A stretch of 64,000 nucleotides of DNA from Desulforhopalus sp. (GTDB taxonomy: Bacteria > Desulfobacterota > Desulfobulbia > Desulfobulbales > Desulfocapsaceae), in contig JAOTRX010000011.1 in assembly GCA_030247675.1 (NCBI GenBank), positions 102,352-166,351 of the forward strand. Direction: 5' to 3'. A program made the position numbers and the translations under genes. Shown in pieces: positions 17,469 through 25,467 of the stretch; the first letter of the stretch is position 1; the number at the start of each line of letters is the position of its first letter. The notes beneath the pieces were generated by a model. It was not told where the DNA came from, made no database searches, and saw only the letters and a list, made by a program, of their open reading frames with translations.

Positions 17469-17713
17469 AAATATCCATCCTCTTTTAATTTTCTCAGGAT
17501 GTCGATGACTTGGTATGGTCGCAAAGTTTTTGGGTTATGCGGTTTATGTAAACTCAGTACTGAGTCTTTCTCTGGATGATAAAACTTTACTCTCGACCCG
17601 CTACCTTCAAGGAGACTGTAGCCAAAATGAATCATTATGGCCTCAATATCCTCCCACCTAAAACCTTTCGGTTTGCTTTGGAGTTCTAATATTTTTTTAT
17701 CGATTGAGGCCAC
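17465..17713 (-). CDS. hicA: HicA-family mRNA interferase toxin
   Basis: An 82-residue toxin with the double-stranded-RNA-binding-like HicA fold. It has GFRWEDIEAIMIHFGY, the loop EGSGSRVKFYHP, and LHKPHNPKTLRPYQVIDIL with the histidines used for RNA cleavage. The family cuts mRNA and tmRNA when HicB is lost. It is first in the operon, directly upstream of hicB, with a 27-base palindrome 41 bases before its ATG. In this position it could stabilise the integrated element in the host. Confidence 0.87.
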   Translation of the reverse strand: MASIDKKILELQSKPKGFRWEDIEAIMIHFGYSLLEGSGSRVKFYHPEKDSVLSLHKPHNPKTLRPYQVIDILRKLKEDGYL

Positions 17714-17753
17714 AAATATACCTTATTCTTTTATGGTAGTACTTGTATCGGAC

Positions 17754-17780
17754 ATATGCAACTAAACTTTAGTTGCATAT
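17754..17780. promoter_or_regulatory. Palindromic operator of hicAB
   Basis: A perfect inverted repeat of 13-base arms (ATATGCAACTAAA and TTTAGTTGCATAT) around one C. On the - strand its right arm supplies TTGCAT, which with TACCAT 17 bases on could be the hicA promoter, so a bound HicB would cover the -35 box. The repeat is seen; its role as operator is inferred. Confidence 0.6.
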
Positions 17781-17927
17781 TGGCAAGACATACCATGTTT
17801 TGTTTAATAACTCTACAAGAGAATGAGTTGATGGGTTTTCCTGCGGTTTTATATTAGTCTTGGCGGTAAATTCTATCCTCATCATTGCCCAACTCGAAAG
17901 CATGGGGGCATGGAAAAGGACCCAGAA

Positions 17928-18974
17928 CTATTTGTTTTGATCCTTATATTGTGATCTTACTTTCTCAAATCGCTCAAATGCCGCCACTTTATTGTTTCCA
18001 AGGGAATGAATGTAACCTTCTGTTGTCTTACGGTTGTTATGGCCAAGGATCTCTTGAATATGTGAAATAGGAACGCCAATACTTTCCATGAAACTTGCAC
18101 CAGCATGTCTTAGAGGATGGAATCGGAAATATTTCACACCAGCTTTTTGGCAAAGTGATCGCATAATTTTTTTCCTATCCTGGTATGGTCCTATGACGTT
18201 TTTCCCTTGATTGCGTGAATAGTAATTATGCCAAAAAACCCAAATGACCGAGTCTGTTCTTCTCGCAAAACGATTAATTAAGATTTTTTGAAGATCCTCA
18301 GTCATTGGAAGGACTCTTGGTGTTTTTGTCCCATGCTTTTTCTTTCTAGTGTACAAGGTGATTGTTCTGTTATTAAAATCTATGTCTTGCCATCTGAGAT
18401 TATTGATCTCTCTAGAACGAGCAAAAGTATCTCGAAGGCAACAGAGATAGTCCTGCTGCTCTTGAGATGCTGCCTCAAAGACTTTGTTGATATCATTTAG
18501 TGAAGGAACATATATCTCTTCCTTCTCCACCCTCATCATATCAACTTTTAAAGCTGGATTTTTCTGCACGTAGTCCTTTTTTATTCCCCAGTTGAATAGA
18601 GAACGGAGGTATCGAAGTTCTTTGTTGGCGGTTTGATTAGAAATTTTGCTTCTTTCGTCTCTCAATTTTGTTATTACCTCCATTGTGATTTCCGAGCAAG
18701 ATAAGCCTGACCATAACTTTGCCCATCTCTTTGCGTGGTAGAGAGTATCCATGTAATGTTCAAGAGAAAGTCGTTGCTTTACTTCATCGAGTCGCAGATT
18801 GACCAACGTCAAAAAGTCCATGTCTGTTGACGTCGGTTTGCCCAATTCCAGTCTTTTTCTTTGCTCTGCTTCCTTTGCCTCTCTCTTGGTTGTAAACCAT
18901 GCCAGAGTGTACCTGATGCTCTTCATCATGAAGTCGTATCTCCACCCCTTCTTCTCCACAAAATAAACGCTCAT
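17928..18974 (-). CDS. int: Tyrosine recombinase / integrase
   Basis: Site-specific recombinase of the phage integrase family, 348 residues, expected to insert and excise the element at tRNA-Arg. An AP2-like arm-binding start (GWRYDFMMKSIRYTLAWFTTK) and a SAM-like core-binding domain (about 55-150) precede the catalytic domain. The active residues are present: Arg in ARSREINNLRW, Lys in the RKKKHGTK hairpin, HPLRH, LGHNNRKTTEGY with the second His and the nucleophile Tyr. The start at 18974 is fixed by AAGGAGG. It overlaps the excisionase-like gene by 191 bases in another frame. Confidence 0.93.
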   Translation of the reverse strand: MSVYFVEKKGWRYDFMMKSIRYTLAWFTTKREAKEAEQRKRLELGKPTSTDMDFLTLVNLRLDEVKQRLSLEHYMDTLYHAKRWAKLWSGLSCSEITMEVITKLRDERSKISNQTANKELRYLRSLFNWGIKKDYVQKNPALKVDMMRVEKEEIYVPSLNDINKVFEAASQEQQDYLCCLRDTFARSREINNLRWQDIDFNNRTITLYTRKKKHGTKTPRVLPMTEDLQKILINRFARRTDSVIWVFWHNYYSRNQGKNVIGPYQDRKKIMRSLCQKAGVKYFRFHPLRHAGASFMESIGVPISHIQEILGHNNRKTTEGYIHSLGNNKVAAFERFEKVRSQYKDQNK

Positions 18975-19116
18975 ATAAAACCTCCTTAGGAGGGAAGAAC
19001 ATTCTCCCTCCTATTTTTATTCCACCAAATTTCTTAGAATTTTTGCTAACCCATGAAATGCTCTGGTTGAACATTTTTGCAATGTCAGCAGGCTTCAATG
19101 GATTCTCATCGAGCAT
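18784..19116 (-). CDS. Excisionase-like helix-turn-helix protein
   Basis: A 110-residue small DNA-binding protein. The first 50 residues (LKPADIAKMFNQSISWVSK then KIGGRMFFPPKEVL) follow the winged HTH_17/AlpA pattern of excisionases. The remainder is encoded in the overlap with the integrase gene and has no clear fold. Placed between rep and int on the same strand, it is the natural candidate for directing excision or switching int expression. The ATG at 19116 has GAGG 6 bases upstream and lies inside the last codons of rep (11-base overlap). Confidence 0.7.
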   Translation of the reverse strand: MLDENPLKPADIAKMFNQSISWVSKNSKKFGGIKIGGRMFFPPKEVLYERLFCGEEGVEIRLHDEEHQVHSGMVYNQERGKGSRAKKKTGIGQTDVNRHGLFDVGQSATR

Positions 19117-20395
19117 GGTGTTCCTCTTTTAAGTCTATCGGAGGATATGGAGTAGGGTAGAGGCCTTCTTTTGGGTGTTCTGACTTCAGTGAATGCAAGA
19201 TAGAAACTGACTCGTATATTTCTCGCTTTTTCTTCTCTATTCTTCTCACGAATTCTGGTTCATCATCGAGAAAAAAGGCTATTATATCCTCATCTAAAAT
19301 GTGTTTGCCAATGTCAATAATATGGTCAGGGTCAGTTGCATGAACTTCATGAAAGGCTGCAAGTGACATTGCTATTCCAATGTATTGCTTTCTTAATGCA
19401 ACATAGTCTTTCTTGGGTAGGGGGCGTTGTCTTGTTCTGATTTCATTTCCATCCCATTTTACGGATGAAAGATCTTTCCAAAAATTTGAAAGGTTAGCTC
19501 TCGATTGATGATTCTGGTCATGCTCTATCCTCTCAGAGCAATGTCGAGCCCAAGAAAGCGTGCAGTACGTCCAGATAGATTGAAAGGATTCACAGAGGTC
19601 AGCAAAGGTATCGATTCCAGTCTCTGATTTTTCGTCAGTTTTTATTGTCTTTAAGATAGGTCTTCTTAACTGAAATTCGGCTCGTGTTACAGGTTGAGCA
19701 TCATACCGAGGTTGGCCCCAGACCTCTGAAAAAGTAAACTGTTTGACTGCATCACGTCTTAACTCAAGAACCTTGTCGTATATTCTGAGCATTATGTCAC
19801 CCTTGCCAACGGCAATGCTGGATAGCTGGTAATTGGTGAGGTATGTAGTAAATAACTGAGAGCGAGTGATCCAGTAATCTCTATCTGCGATATTCAAATC
19901 TGAGATTTTGGTCCCAATGAAATCAGCTGCAAGGTGAACCTCGGAAATCTGATTTTTAACGATGACTCCACCCAGAACAGCAATCCATCTTGAAAATCGA
20001 TAGAAAAGTTCTTCGAAGCCTGGAAGCCAGCATGATTCTGAGCCAATTTCAAAACTGGTATTAGGAATTTTATCTTTGCTTACTCTGGTGTTGAGAAGAA
20101 AAGTAAGGTCACCGGATGTCAACCGGAATGTGAAAAGACGGGTTCCGGTTCGATGAACATTCCAGTTGAAACCACCCGGGCAATAATAAGGTTTTTCTTG
20201 CAGACTTTCGGTGTGTTGAAGAGATAATTTGATTTCTGCTAATTCATCTAGAAATGAAGATTCCTGCCAATTTATCCAGAAACTGACTTTAAGTTTATCT
20301 ACATTCCTGGCTAGTGCAGGGGGGCATGCTATTCGGGCTTGCCCCCCGGAAATCTGAGTGTCCTTGACATTAACTGTGTTGTTGTCTACATTCAT
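19106..20395 (-). CDS. Replication initiation protein, Rep_trans/RstA-like
   Basis: A 429-residue protein resembling the replication initiation factor family (Rep_trans), which nicks DNA for rolling-circle replication of plasmids and filamentous phages. The supporting segments are EVHLAADFIGTK at about residue 150, VGKGDIMLRIYDKVLELRR at about 200 with the tyrosine of the RIYDK motif, and VTRAEFQLRR. The frame is open to 20449, but the ATG at 20395 has AAGGAG 6 bases upstream and is preferred. A replication gene next to an integrase means the element can probably exist as a replicating circle. The family call rests on motif reading only. Confidence 0.62.
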   Translation of the reverse strand: MNVDNNTVNVKDTQISGGQARIACPPALARNVDKLKVSFWINWQESSFLDELAEIKLSLQHTESLQEKPYYCPGGFNWNVHRTGTRLFTFRLTSGDLTFLLNTRVSKDKIPNTSFEIGSESCWLPGFEELFYRFSRWIAVLGGVIVKNQISEVHLAADFIGTKISDLNIADRDYWITRSQLFTTYLTNYQLSSIAVGKGDIMLRIYDKVLELRRDAVKQFTFSEVWGQPRYDAQPVTRAEFQLRRPILKTIKTDEKSETGIDTFADLCESFQSIWTYCTLSWARHCSERIEHDQNHQSRANLSNFWKDLSSVKWDGNEIRTRQRPLPKKDYVALRKQYIGIAMSLAAFHEVHATDPDHIIDIGKHILDEDIIAFFLDDEPEFVRRIEKKKREIYESVSILHSLKSEHPKEGLYPTPYPPIDLKEEHHAR

Positions 20396-20480
20396 GCTAA
20401 CTCCTTTCTTTGTTTGGGGTTTAGCCTTCTTACTGATCAGATCCGCCAAGATTCGAGATCAGTTTGAAGGCTTTTTTGTT

Positions 20481-20768
20481 TCAACTCTTTTTAAGCCTTT
20501 CTTCTTTTGTTTTTTCCATGTCAGCTTTGAGTGTTTTGATCTGTTCGTCGGCTGCAATAGTCATATCCATCAATTTCTCAAGTGCTTTGTCCCCAGCATT
20601 GGCTTTTGCCAATTTAACCATTTCTGTAATTTGAATAATCTTAGGTAATGTTTCTTCTAGCAACTGGGTAACAAATGTGGCAGCAGGAGTGCCGGTCTCT
20701 TTGGAGAATTCCATAAGTACGCTGTGTACATTTTCATCCAAAGACAGAATCATTCTTTTCCTAGCCAT
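20481..20768 (-). CDS. Small ribbon-helix-helix-like protein
   Basis: A 95-residue protein beginning MARKRMILSLDENVHSVL, a short strand and helix of the MetJ/Arc type. A helix LPKIIQITEMVKLAKAN and a long charged coiled-coil tail ending KTKEERLKKS follow. The ATG at 20768 has GGAGG 8 bases upstream and is preferred over the upstream ATG at 20819. It is the gene before rep, and two short palindromes lie just upstream, so an autoregulatory repressor or copy-number control role is plausible. No firm family name. Confidence 0.6.
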   Translation of the reverse strand: MARKRMILSLDENVHSVLMEFSKETGTPAATFVTQLLEETLPKIIQITEMVKLAKANAGDKALEKLMDMTIAADEQIKTLKADMEKTKEERLKKS

Positions 20769-20800
20769 CGTGGATTCCTCCGTTTGATCGCCCGATGTTA

Positions 20801-20839
20801 TATCCAGCGGATAGTTCATTTATATATCCTGTGGATATA
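20801..20839. promoter_or_regulatory. Tandem palindromes upstream of the RHH gene
   Basis: TATCC-AGC-GGATA at 20801-20813 and TATATCC-TGT-GGATATA at 20823-20839 share the half-site TATCC and a 3-base spacer, with centres 24 bases apart. This is the size and phasing expected of paired RHH operators. Confidence 0.5.
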
Positions 20840-21088
20840 ATGTCAAGCGATTTCTATCGCGCTGGCCGTAGGGCAAATCGGCAGATGCTGGATAGACTCG
20901 AACTACCACGGCCCAAACGGGCAGTCTCGCAAGCCTTTTGCCGCTGTGGAAATGGGCGTTTCGGCTCATTCCTCGACCGGGCACACTTTTAAGGCCCTTT
21001 TCGTCTTCGTCACTCCCAAAACGCCCATTCCCGCAGCTACCTCCGTGCTGTTCGCTATTCTTTGGTAATTGAAACCGAAGAGCAAGCA

Positions 21089-21112
21089 GGTATCGGCAAA
21101 ATTGCCGATACC
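21089..21112. repeat. 11-bp perfect inverted repeat
   Basis: GGTATCGGCAA and TTGCCGATACC flank two A residues. No T tract follows on either strand, so it is not a typical terminator. Its place in the element suggests an origin or regulatory hairpin. Confidence 0.5.
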
Positions 21113-21152
21113 CAGCTTCCTCTTCCTTCAATAACAACAATCCCGTAGAGCT

Positions 21153-21545
21153 CTATTGAAGTTTCGCTAATAAGTTAGTCAACTCCGACACAGGATAGTC
21201 CAAAAAGACACTCTGCTTCTCACCTCTTATGGCAATAAAAGCGCCATCACTAATTTGATACCTTTCTGTCCATTCGATGAAGAGCTTGGTTTTTGTCTCT
21301 TCGATTCGATATTGCAAGGGGATGCTATGATCGGCAATCCGTAGCGCAAGATTTTCTCTTTGATCTAAAAGCCATGCTTCTCCGGAAAGGCTAGAAAACA
21401 TGATAAATTGTCCATATCTCTCTAGTTTCATTATGCAGTTTTTTGCGTATACAACATATTCTGCAACTTTTTTGTTCAAATTCATGATTGAACTTTGATT
21501 AGATTTTCGCCTTTCAAGTGCTCTTAAAATATTTCGCTTGTTCAT
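21153..21545 (-). CDS. Unknown protein related to the domain attached to SEC-C
   Basis: A 130-residue soluble protein, first gene inside the right end of the element. The region from about residue 45 (GQFIMFSSLSGEAWLLDQ, then LALRIADHSIPLQYRIEET and LFIEWTERYQI) can be aligned by eye with residues 60-120 of the SEC-C protein encoded at 32861. They share the F-x-x-x-(S/T)-x-x-x-G-(D/E)-AWLL core, a following IA/IARE helix and an I-(D/E)-E-x-x-x-x-x-x-I strand. The zinc SEC-C motif is absent here. AAGGAA precedes the ATG. Function unknown for both. Confidence 0.55.
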   Translation of the reverse strand: MNKRNILRALERRKSNQSSIMNLNKKVAEYVVYAKNCIMKLERYGQFIMFSSLSGEAWLLDQRENLALRIADHSIPLQYRIEETKTKLFIEWTERYQISDGAFIAIRGEKQSVFLDYPVSELTNLLAKLQ

Positions 21546-21763
21546 TTGTGTTCCTTAGATGATTGGTTGTTGAAGCATCAAAAACGGCCTCAGGATATTT
21601 GATCCTGTGTAGGTTTTATCAGCTTTTCCGTGTGGGATTTTGTGTGAGAAAGAAGCCAATAATGCAAGAAAACGAGCTGTATTGACTGGGAACAACGCTA
21701 TATCGTGTTTAAATATAACGTGTAAAAAGAAGGGGATGTGGTGATTATGTAAGGGAAGGGACT

Positions 21764-21913
21764 GATTCCTAATCCTGGTGTCGCGCGTTCGATTCGCGCC
21801 GAGGGTACCAATGTCATTGAAAGGATTAACAGGTGATTTCAACTTGTTAATCCTTTTCTTGTTTGCTGGGGCTGCTCTTTAATCTCATGACAGGAATTGT
21901 TTGTGTGTTGTTT
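21764..21913 (+). repeat. Right attachment repeat (attR)
   Basis: Second 150-base copy, with the tRNA-Arg 3' half (anticodon loop to CCA), its terminator and 59 more bases. The T stem here is GCGCG/CGCGC. There is no acceptor or D arm upstream, so this copy is not a tRNA gene. Confidence 0.9.
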
Positions 21914-22723
21914 TTAAATGGACTCGGGGGCGCCGATGCCATGGATTATTTGCCCCTGAGTCTAGGAGGTGGATTTTTTTTCAGGAACCTGTGGCGATGC
22001 GCAGTACCGTCCGACATAAATGCGTCGAGATTGAAAGGAAATGGCTGTCTAATTGTTGATTTACAAACTGATAGTACATCGAGAATACAAAGTATATCTA
22101 TCCAGGAAAACCCTAGCCGGCAAAAATACAGGCTGCAATGGCCACAAAAATGCAGCCAGATAAGATGATTTAAAAACGGAAAAATAGGTATATATACGGA
22201 TTGTCAAAGTGTGGGGCCTGTGTTACGCAAACACTGTTCATCCTATCTCAGGGGGGAATGGCATGGGCGCTCAAATCTTCCAATCTTCGAAAAACACCAT
22301 CTCTACCGCCAACATCTCGCATGATGCGAGTGGCCTGCCCTCAAGTAAGACCATATCTGAAAGTTACTCCAGTTTGCTGAATACCTTTGGAAAAAAGGTA
22401 GATTCCACTGCCTCTGCCAGAGGCTCCCATTTGAATACAATCTCATTTCCGGCTGAATGGGGCCGGTTTGTGCGTCGTTTGGTCTAAGGGCACAAAGTGG
22501 CCCACCGGGAACAGATTGAATCATGAGGTGCCGATCCTAGTTTCTGGGCATTTAAATGCAGCAGGTACGTTGTTGATGCTAACCGTTGGCAATTTTGTGT
22601 GAGGGGAATTTTTGTGGAAGCCATTCGCATATATGAGATTTAAGCCGTTAACAACTTCTCCATCTGCCAACTGGCAATTTTATAGAGAGGTTGAAAATCC
22701 TGGATAGAAAAACAGGAGGCAGT
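21914..22723. other. 810-base stretch without a supported gene
   Basis: Lies between attR and the alpha/beta hydrolase. Two + frames (21863-22168 and 22209-22487) lack recognisable protein sequence, and the first begins inside the repeat. An imperfect stem (GGACTCGGGGGC near 21920 with GCCCCTGAGTCT near 21952) is followed after 12 bases by a run of T. It may be the remnant of older insertions at this tRNA locus. The AGGAGG for the next gene is at 22714. Confidence 0.45.
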
Positions 22724-24421
22724 ATGCAGAAACCCGAAAAGACTATTGTTGCTGTGCATGGCATAGGCAATCAGACTGCATTCGACACTGTCCAGGCTGT
22801 CGTCAAACAGTTCTGTAAACATTACGGGCAGCCAGCAACGGTATCCCTTGGTCGTCTCGACAGCGAAATTCGTTCAACCCGGAACGCTCTCGTTTTATCA
22901 CCTCCCCTCGATCCCCAGCTCCCACTGAATGTCGCCTTTACCGAAGTTTACTGGGCAGACATTGCCCGTGGGGTAGAGAACAAAGGCTACCAACTAGAAG
23001 ATACTCGCAACTGGGCGCGAACGGTTATCGAGCGGTTAAAGCTGCACCAGGAAAACAATAAGCTGTTCACACTGAAGGATTACGAGCTGATCAAACTCGT
23101 GCTCCAGGAGATAATCAACGCCATTTCAGTTTCCGAGGTGCTCATGACCGTCTTTAAACATGTCGGCGCCTACAAGCCGAAACTTGAGAATGTCCTCACC
23201 AATTATCTGGGAGATGTGCAGCTTATGACGGAGTTCCGAGTTGTCCGGGAACTGATTCTCGCAGAATTCGACAAGGCCATGACTGCTCTATACAACTATA
23301 ATCCTGCCACAGAGATCTATATACTCGCCCACAGTGAAGGGACTGTCATCTCTTTCTTGGGGCTTCTCCGGGCTTTGCGACAAGACTCTGGCGCGGTTCC
23401 ACAGCCTTCCTGGATCGACACCGTTAAGGGATTCGTAACCCTCGGTTCCCCTATCGACAAGCATCTTGTGTTGTGGCCAGAGCTGCGAACTGAATTTGAA
23501 TCTAGCGGCGGCACGTGGAAAGAAACACTCATCCGCTGGCACAACTACTCCGACTTAGGAGATCCAGTCGGTTTCAAGCTCGATACAGCCCGAGACTGGC
23601 TGCAAAAGATCGGCTGTGGGTGCTTTGACTTCCCGGAACAGAACGATTTCAGCTTTACCCGCAGTTACCTACCCGGCAAAGCCCATGTTGATTATATGAC
23701 CGATACGCAGCTCTTTGGCCACATAATCAACACAGTGATTGACCCCCAGCCGGACCAGCCAGATCCGAAGAGCAATATTTTTGCAAAAATCCTGAACTAT
23801 ATCCTGCCTTATGCAGCAGCATTTGTCCCTCTCCTTGTAGGAACCTATCTACTCTACCAGGCGGTAGACAAATACATGTGCTATACAGAACCCAACTTAA
23901 GCATAGTGCTTAACTCGCTGCTCATAGCATTACTGCTCAGCGGAACTACAGCGCTGTCAAGAGTTGTGAGACTGTCGCGGCGTTGGTTGGCTCAATTGTT
24001 TGCATTAGTTTTCTACCTCGCGACAACCTGTCTGGTTATTCAATTTGTGTCGCTCGAAACAAGGGCAAACATAGGCAAGGCATTGAGTGCTTTGCTGGGT
24101 TATGAAAATACAAATATGGCGATTTTCGCGGCTTCAGTACTCATCGCCGCTTGTGGGCTCCTATCTAGAAGGTACAGCCTCAAACCGCTCTTATTCGGTG
24201 GATTTTTTGTCGTTATGTGGGTCGTTGGATATATTGTCTTCGGCGATAAGCTGGTACTTTCCTCCAGTTCCGTGGTCACAATGGCCATAGCCTTCTTTTG
24301 CCTTTGGTGGCTGAGCGCCATCCTCTTTGATCTCAGTTTCATCTGGCATATGTACATCCGTAATAATCGCGCTGTCGACAAATTGCATGAGGTGTATATT
24401 TCGGAACTCAGTCACCTATAA
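22724..24421 (+). CDS. Alpha/beta hydrolase with C-terminal membrane domain
   Basis: A 565-residue protein. The N-terminal part, about 350 residues, is an alpha/beta hydrolase. It opens with IVAVHGIGNQ, the oxyanion-type HG motif, and has the nucleophile elbow ILAHSEGTVISFL at about residue 205 (a GxSxG-like H-S-E-G). The catalytic acid and His are probably in the LGDPVGF and GKAHVDY regions. From about residue 360 there are five or six membrane spans with no known domain. No signal peptide is seen, so the enzyme domain is probably cytoplasmic and held at the inner membrane. The ATG at 22724 has AGGAGG 4 bases upstream. It heads the accessory block. Substrate unknown; a lipid or ester is the simplest guess. 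Confidence 0.65.
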   Translation: MQKPEKTIVAVHGIGNQTAFDTVQAVVKQFCKHYGQPATVSLGRLDSEIRSTRNALVLSPPLDPQLPLNVAFTEVYWADIARGVENKGYQLEDTRNWARTVIERLKLHQENNKLFTLKDYELIKLVLQEIINAISVSEVLMTVFKHVGAYKPKLENVLTNYLGDVQLMTEFRVVRELILAEFDKAMTALYNYNPATEIYILAHSEGTVISFLGLLRALRQDSGAVPQPSWIDTVKGFVTLGSPIDKHLVLWPELRTEFESSGGTWKETLIRWHNYSDLGDPVGFKLDTARDWLQKIGCGCFDFPEQNDFSFTRSYLPGKAHVDYMTDTQLFGHIINTVIDPQPDQPDPKSNIFAKILNYILPYAAAFVPLLVGTYLLYQAVDKYMCYTEPNLSIVLNSLLIALLLSGTTALSRVVRLSRRWLAQLFALVFYLATTCLVIQFVSLETRANIGKALSALLGYENTNMAIFAASVLIAACGLLSRRYSLKPLLFGGFFVVMWVVGYIVFGDKLVLSSSSVVTMAIAFFCLWWLSAILFDLSFIWHMYIRNNRAVDKLHEVYISELSHL

Positions 24422-24633
24422 CCGTTGCTTGTGATCTTCAAACTGTGTGCGAGCATCTTTGTTTTTTAGGCTCGATATTATTAGCTGGAAGCTACAAATA
24501 TAATATAGGAGTATTAGCTGTAGATTAGCCGAACGACCTTTTTTCTCCTAGAATTCAATGAATTATGACATAGGTAGTTTGATTATGAAAGGAATGAGCC
24601 TGGAAGATAGATCCAACGATTAGGAGGAGATAA

Positions 24634-25281
24634 ATGAAACTAAATATTATAATTTTGATGATTGAAGTGCTATTACTGGTTCCTGGAGTTATCTGTTTAG
24701 GCGGAGAAAATTCCGGTGAGGAAAAAAGCAAGAACGGTGTCGGATATTTTCAATTAGCTCCGGCTATAGCCTTAGAGGCTTTTTCCGATGCATATGTAAA
24801 GGAAGCAAAAATAAATGGAGACAATAAGATTGTTAGGATTACGGATTCCTACGATTACAGTGCATCCATTTGGATGATGGGGCAGTATGTATTTCAGGAC
24901 TGGGCAAGAAGCGGGAAAAACAAATACGATAACTTTGCACCTGGAATATATATGGCAGCCAAAGTGATATCCGAAGACAGTAAATTGTTTGATGGAGCAA
25001 GTATTGGTGTTTCTTTGGTTTGGTTCAGGAATGGTTTATGGGCAGGAAGAAATAAAAACAAGGAGAGCACAGAAGCACAAGAGGAAAATAATGATACTGC
25101 CAGGGACGAAAAATTATGGTTTCAGACGATTAATATTTCAGCCGGACCGGCATGGCATAGGACAAGGACGCTTGGACAGGGAATCGTGGATGGACAACCA
25201 TTACCTTCTGAATATTCATCGATTGAATACAAGGACGAAGACGAAATTTCTTGGGTTATTATGGTCTCCGGATCTATCTAA
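24634..25281 (+). CDS. Exported protein of unknown function
   Basis: A 215-residue protein with an N-terminal signal sequence (IIILMIEVLLLVPGVICLGG, about residues 4-23). The mature part is rich in aromatic strands (GYFQLAPAIALEAFSDAYV, YDYSASIWMMGQYVFQDW, FAPGIYMAAKV, GASIGVSLVWF), suggesting a beta-rich periplasmic or outer-membrane protein. A charged insert, NKNKESTEAQEENND, lies in the middle. I do not recognise the family. GGAGGAG lies 5 bases before the ATG. It stands between two hydrolase genes with gaps of about 200 bases on each side. Confidence 0.55.
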   Translation: MKLNIIILMIEVLLLVPGVICLGGENSGEEKSKNGVGYFQLAPAIALEAFSDAYVKEAKINGDNKIVRITDSYDYSASIWMMGQYVFQDWARSGKNKYDNFAPGIYMAAKVISEDSKLFDGASIGVSLVWFRNGLWAGRNKNKESTEAQEENNDTARDEKLWFQTINISAGPAWHRTRTLGQGIVDGQPLPSEYSSIEYKDEDEISWVIMVSGSI

Positions 25282-25467
25282 GAAATTATTCGATACATAA
25301 TGGAATATTGTGAAATATTTATGGGAGAAGATGCGTTGACCTCCAACGATTCCGAGTGATCCATGGCATGGCTGGCATAAAAATGGATAGTTTTATTAGC
25401 ATGTTTGATGAGCGTAAGTCTCATGGTCCAGAACGGTTGCTTTATCATCTAACGGCGGAAGGAACAT

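Larger units (their letters stand above)
20769..21152. other. 384-base intergenic stretch, possible replication origin
   Basis: No protein is supported here. The open frame 20820-21140 on the - strand has low-quality composition and no ribosome site. The stretch holds the paired palindromes at 20801-20839 and the 11-bp inverted repeat at 21089-21112. It also has several short G/C-rich matches such as GGGCGTTTCGGCTCATTCC and the opposing AAAACGCCCATTCCCGC near 20953 and 21018. It is the largest non-coding part of the element, near rep, so an origin is plausible but not shown. Confidence 0.35.
16250..21763. mobile_element. Integrated element in tRNA-Arg, about 5.5 kb
   Basis: The unit between the two 150-base repeats is 5514 bases. 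It carries, all on the - strand, an unknown gene, hicB, hicA, a tyrosine integrase, an excisionase-like gene, a Rep_trans-type initiator, a small DNA-binding protein and another unknown. It is visibly richer in A and T than the flanking operons. No capsid, secretion, relaxase-coupling or conjugation gene is present. It is best described as a small integrative replicon or a satellite that depends on a helper. The insertion keeps the tRNA intact at the left end. Confidence 0.85.

Noticed and set aside
20820..21140. 106-codon open frame on the - strand
   Set aside because: No ribosome site, odd composition, and it spans the inverted repeat and operator region.
21764..21813. Apparent second tRNA-Arg
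   Set aside because: Only the anticodon loop to CCA is present; the acceptor and D arms are missing upstream, so it is attR, not a gene.
21555..21842. 95-codon open frame on the - strand
   Set aside because: It reads through attR and tRNA sequence; it is a by-product of the repeat.
22209..22487. 92-codon open frame on the + strand
   Set aside because: A G-rich string precedes the inner ATG, but the protein has no recognisable pattern and no support from context.
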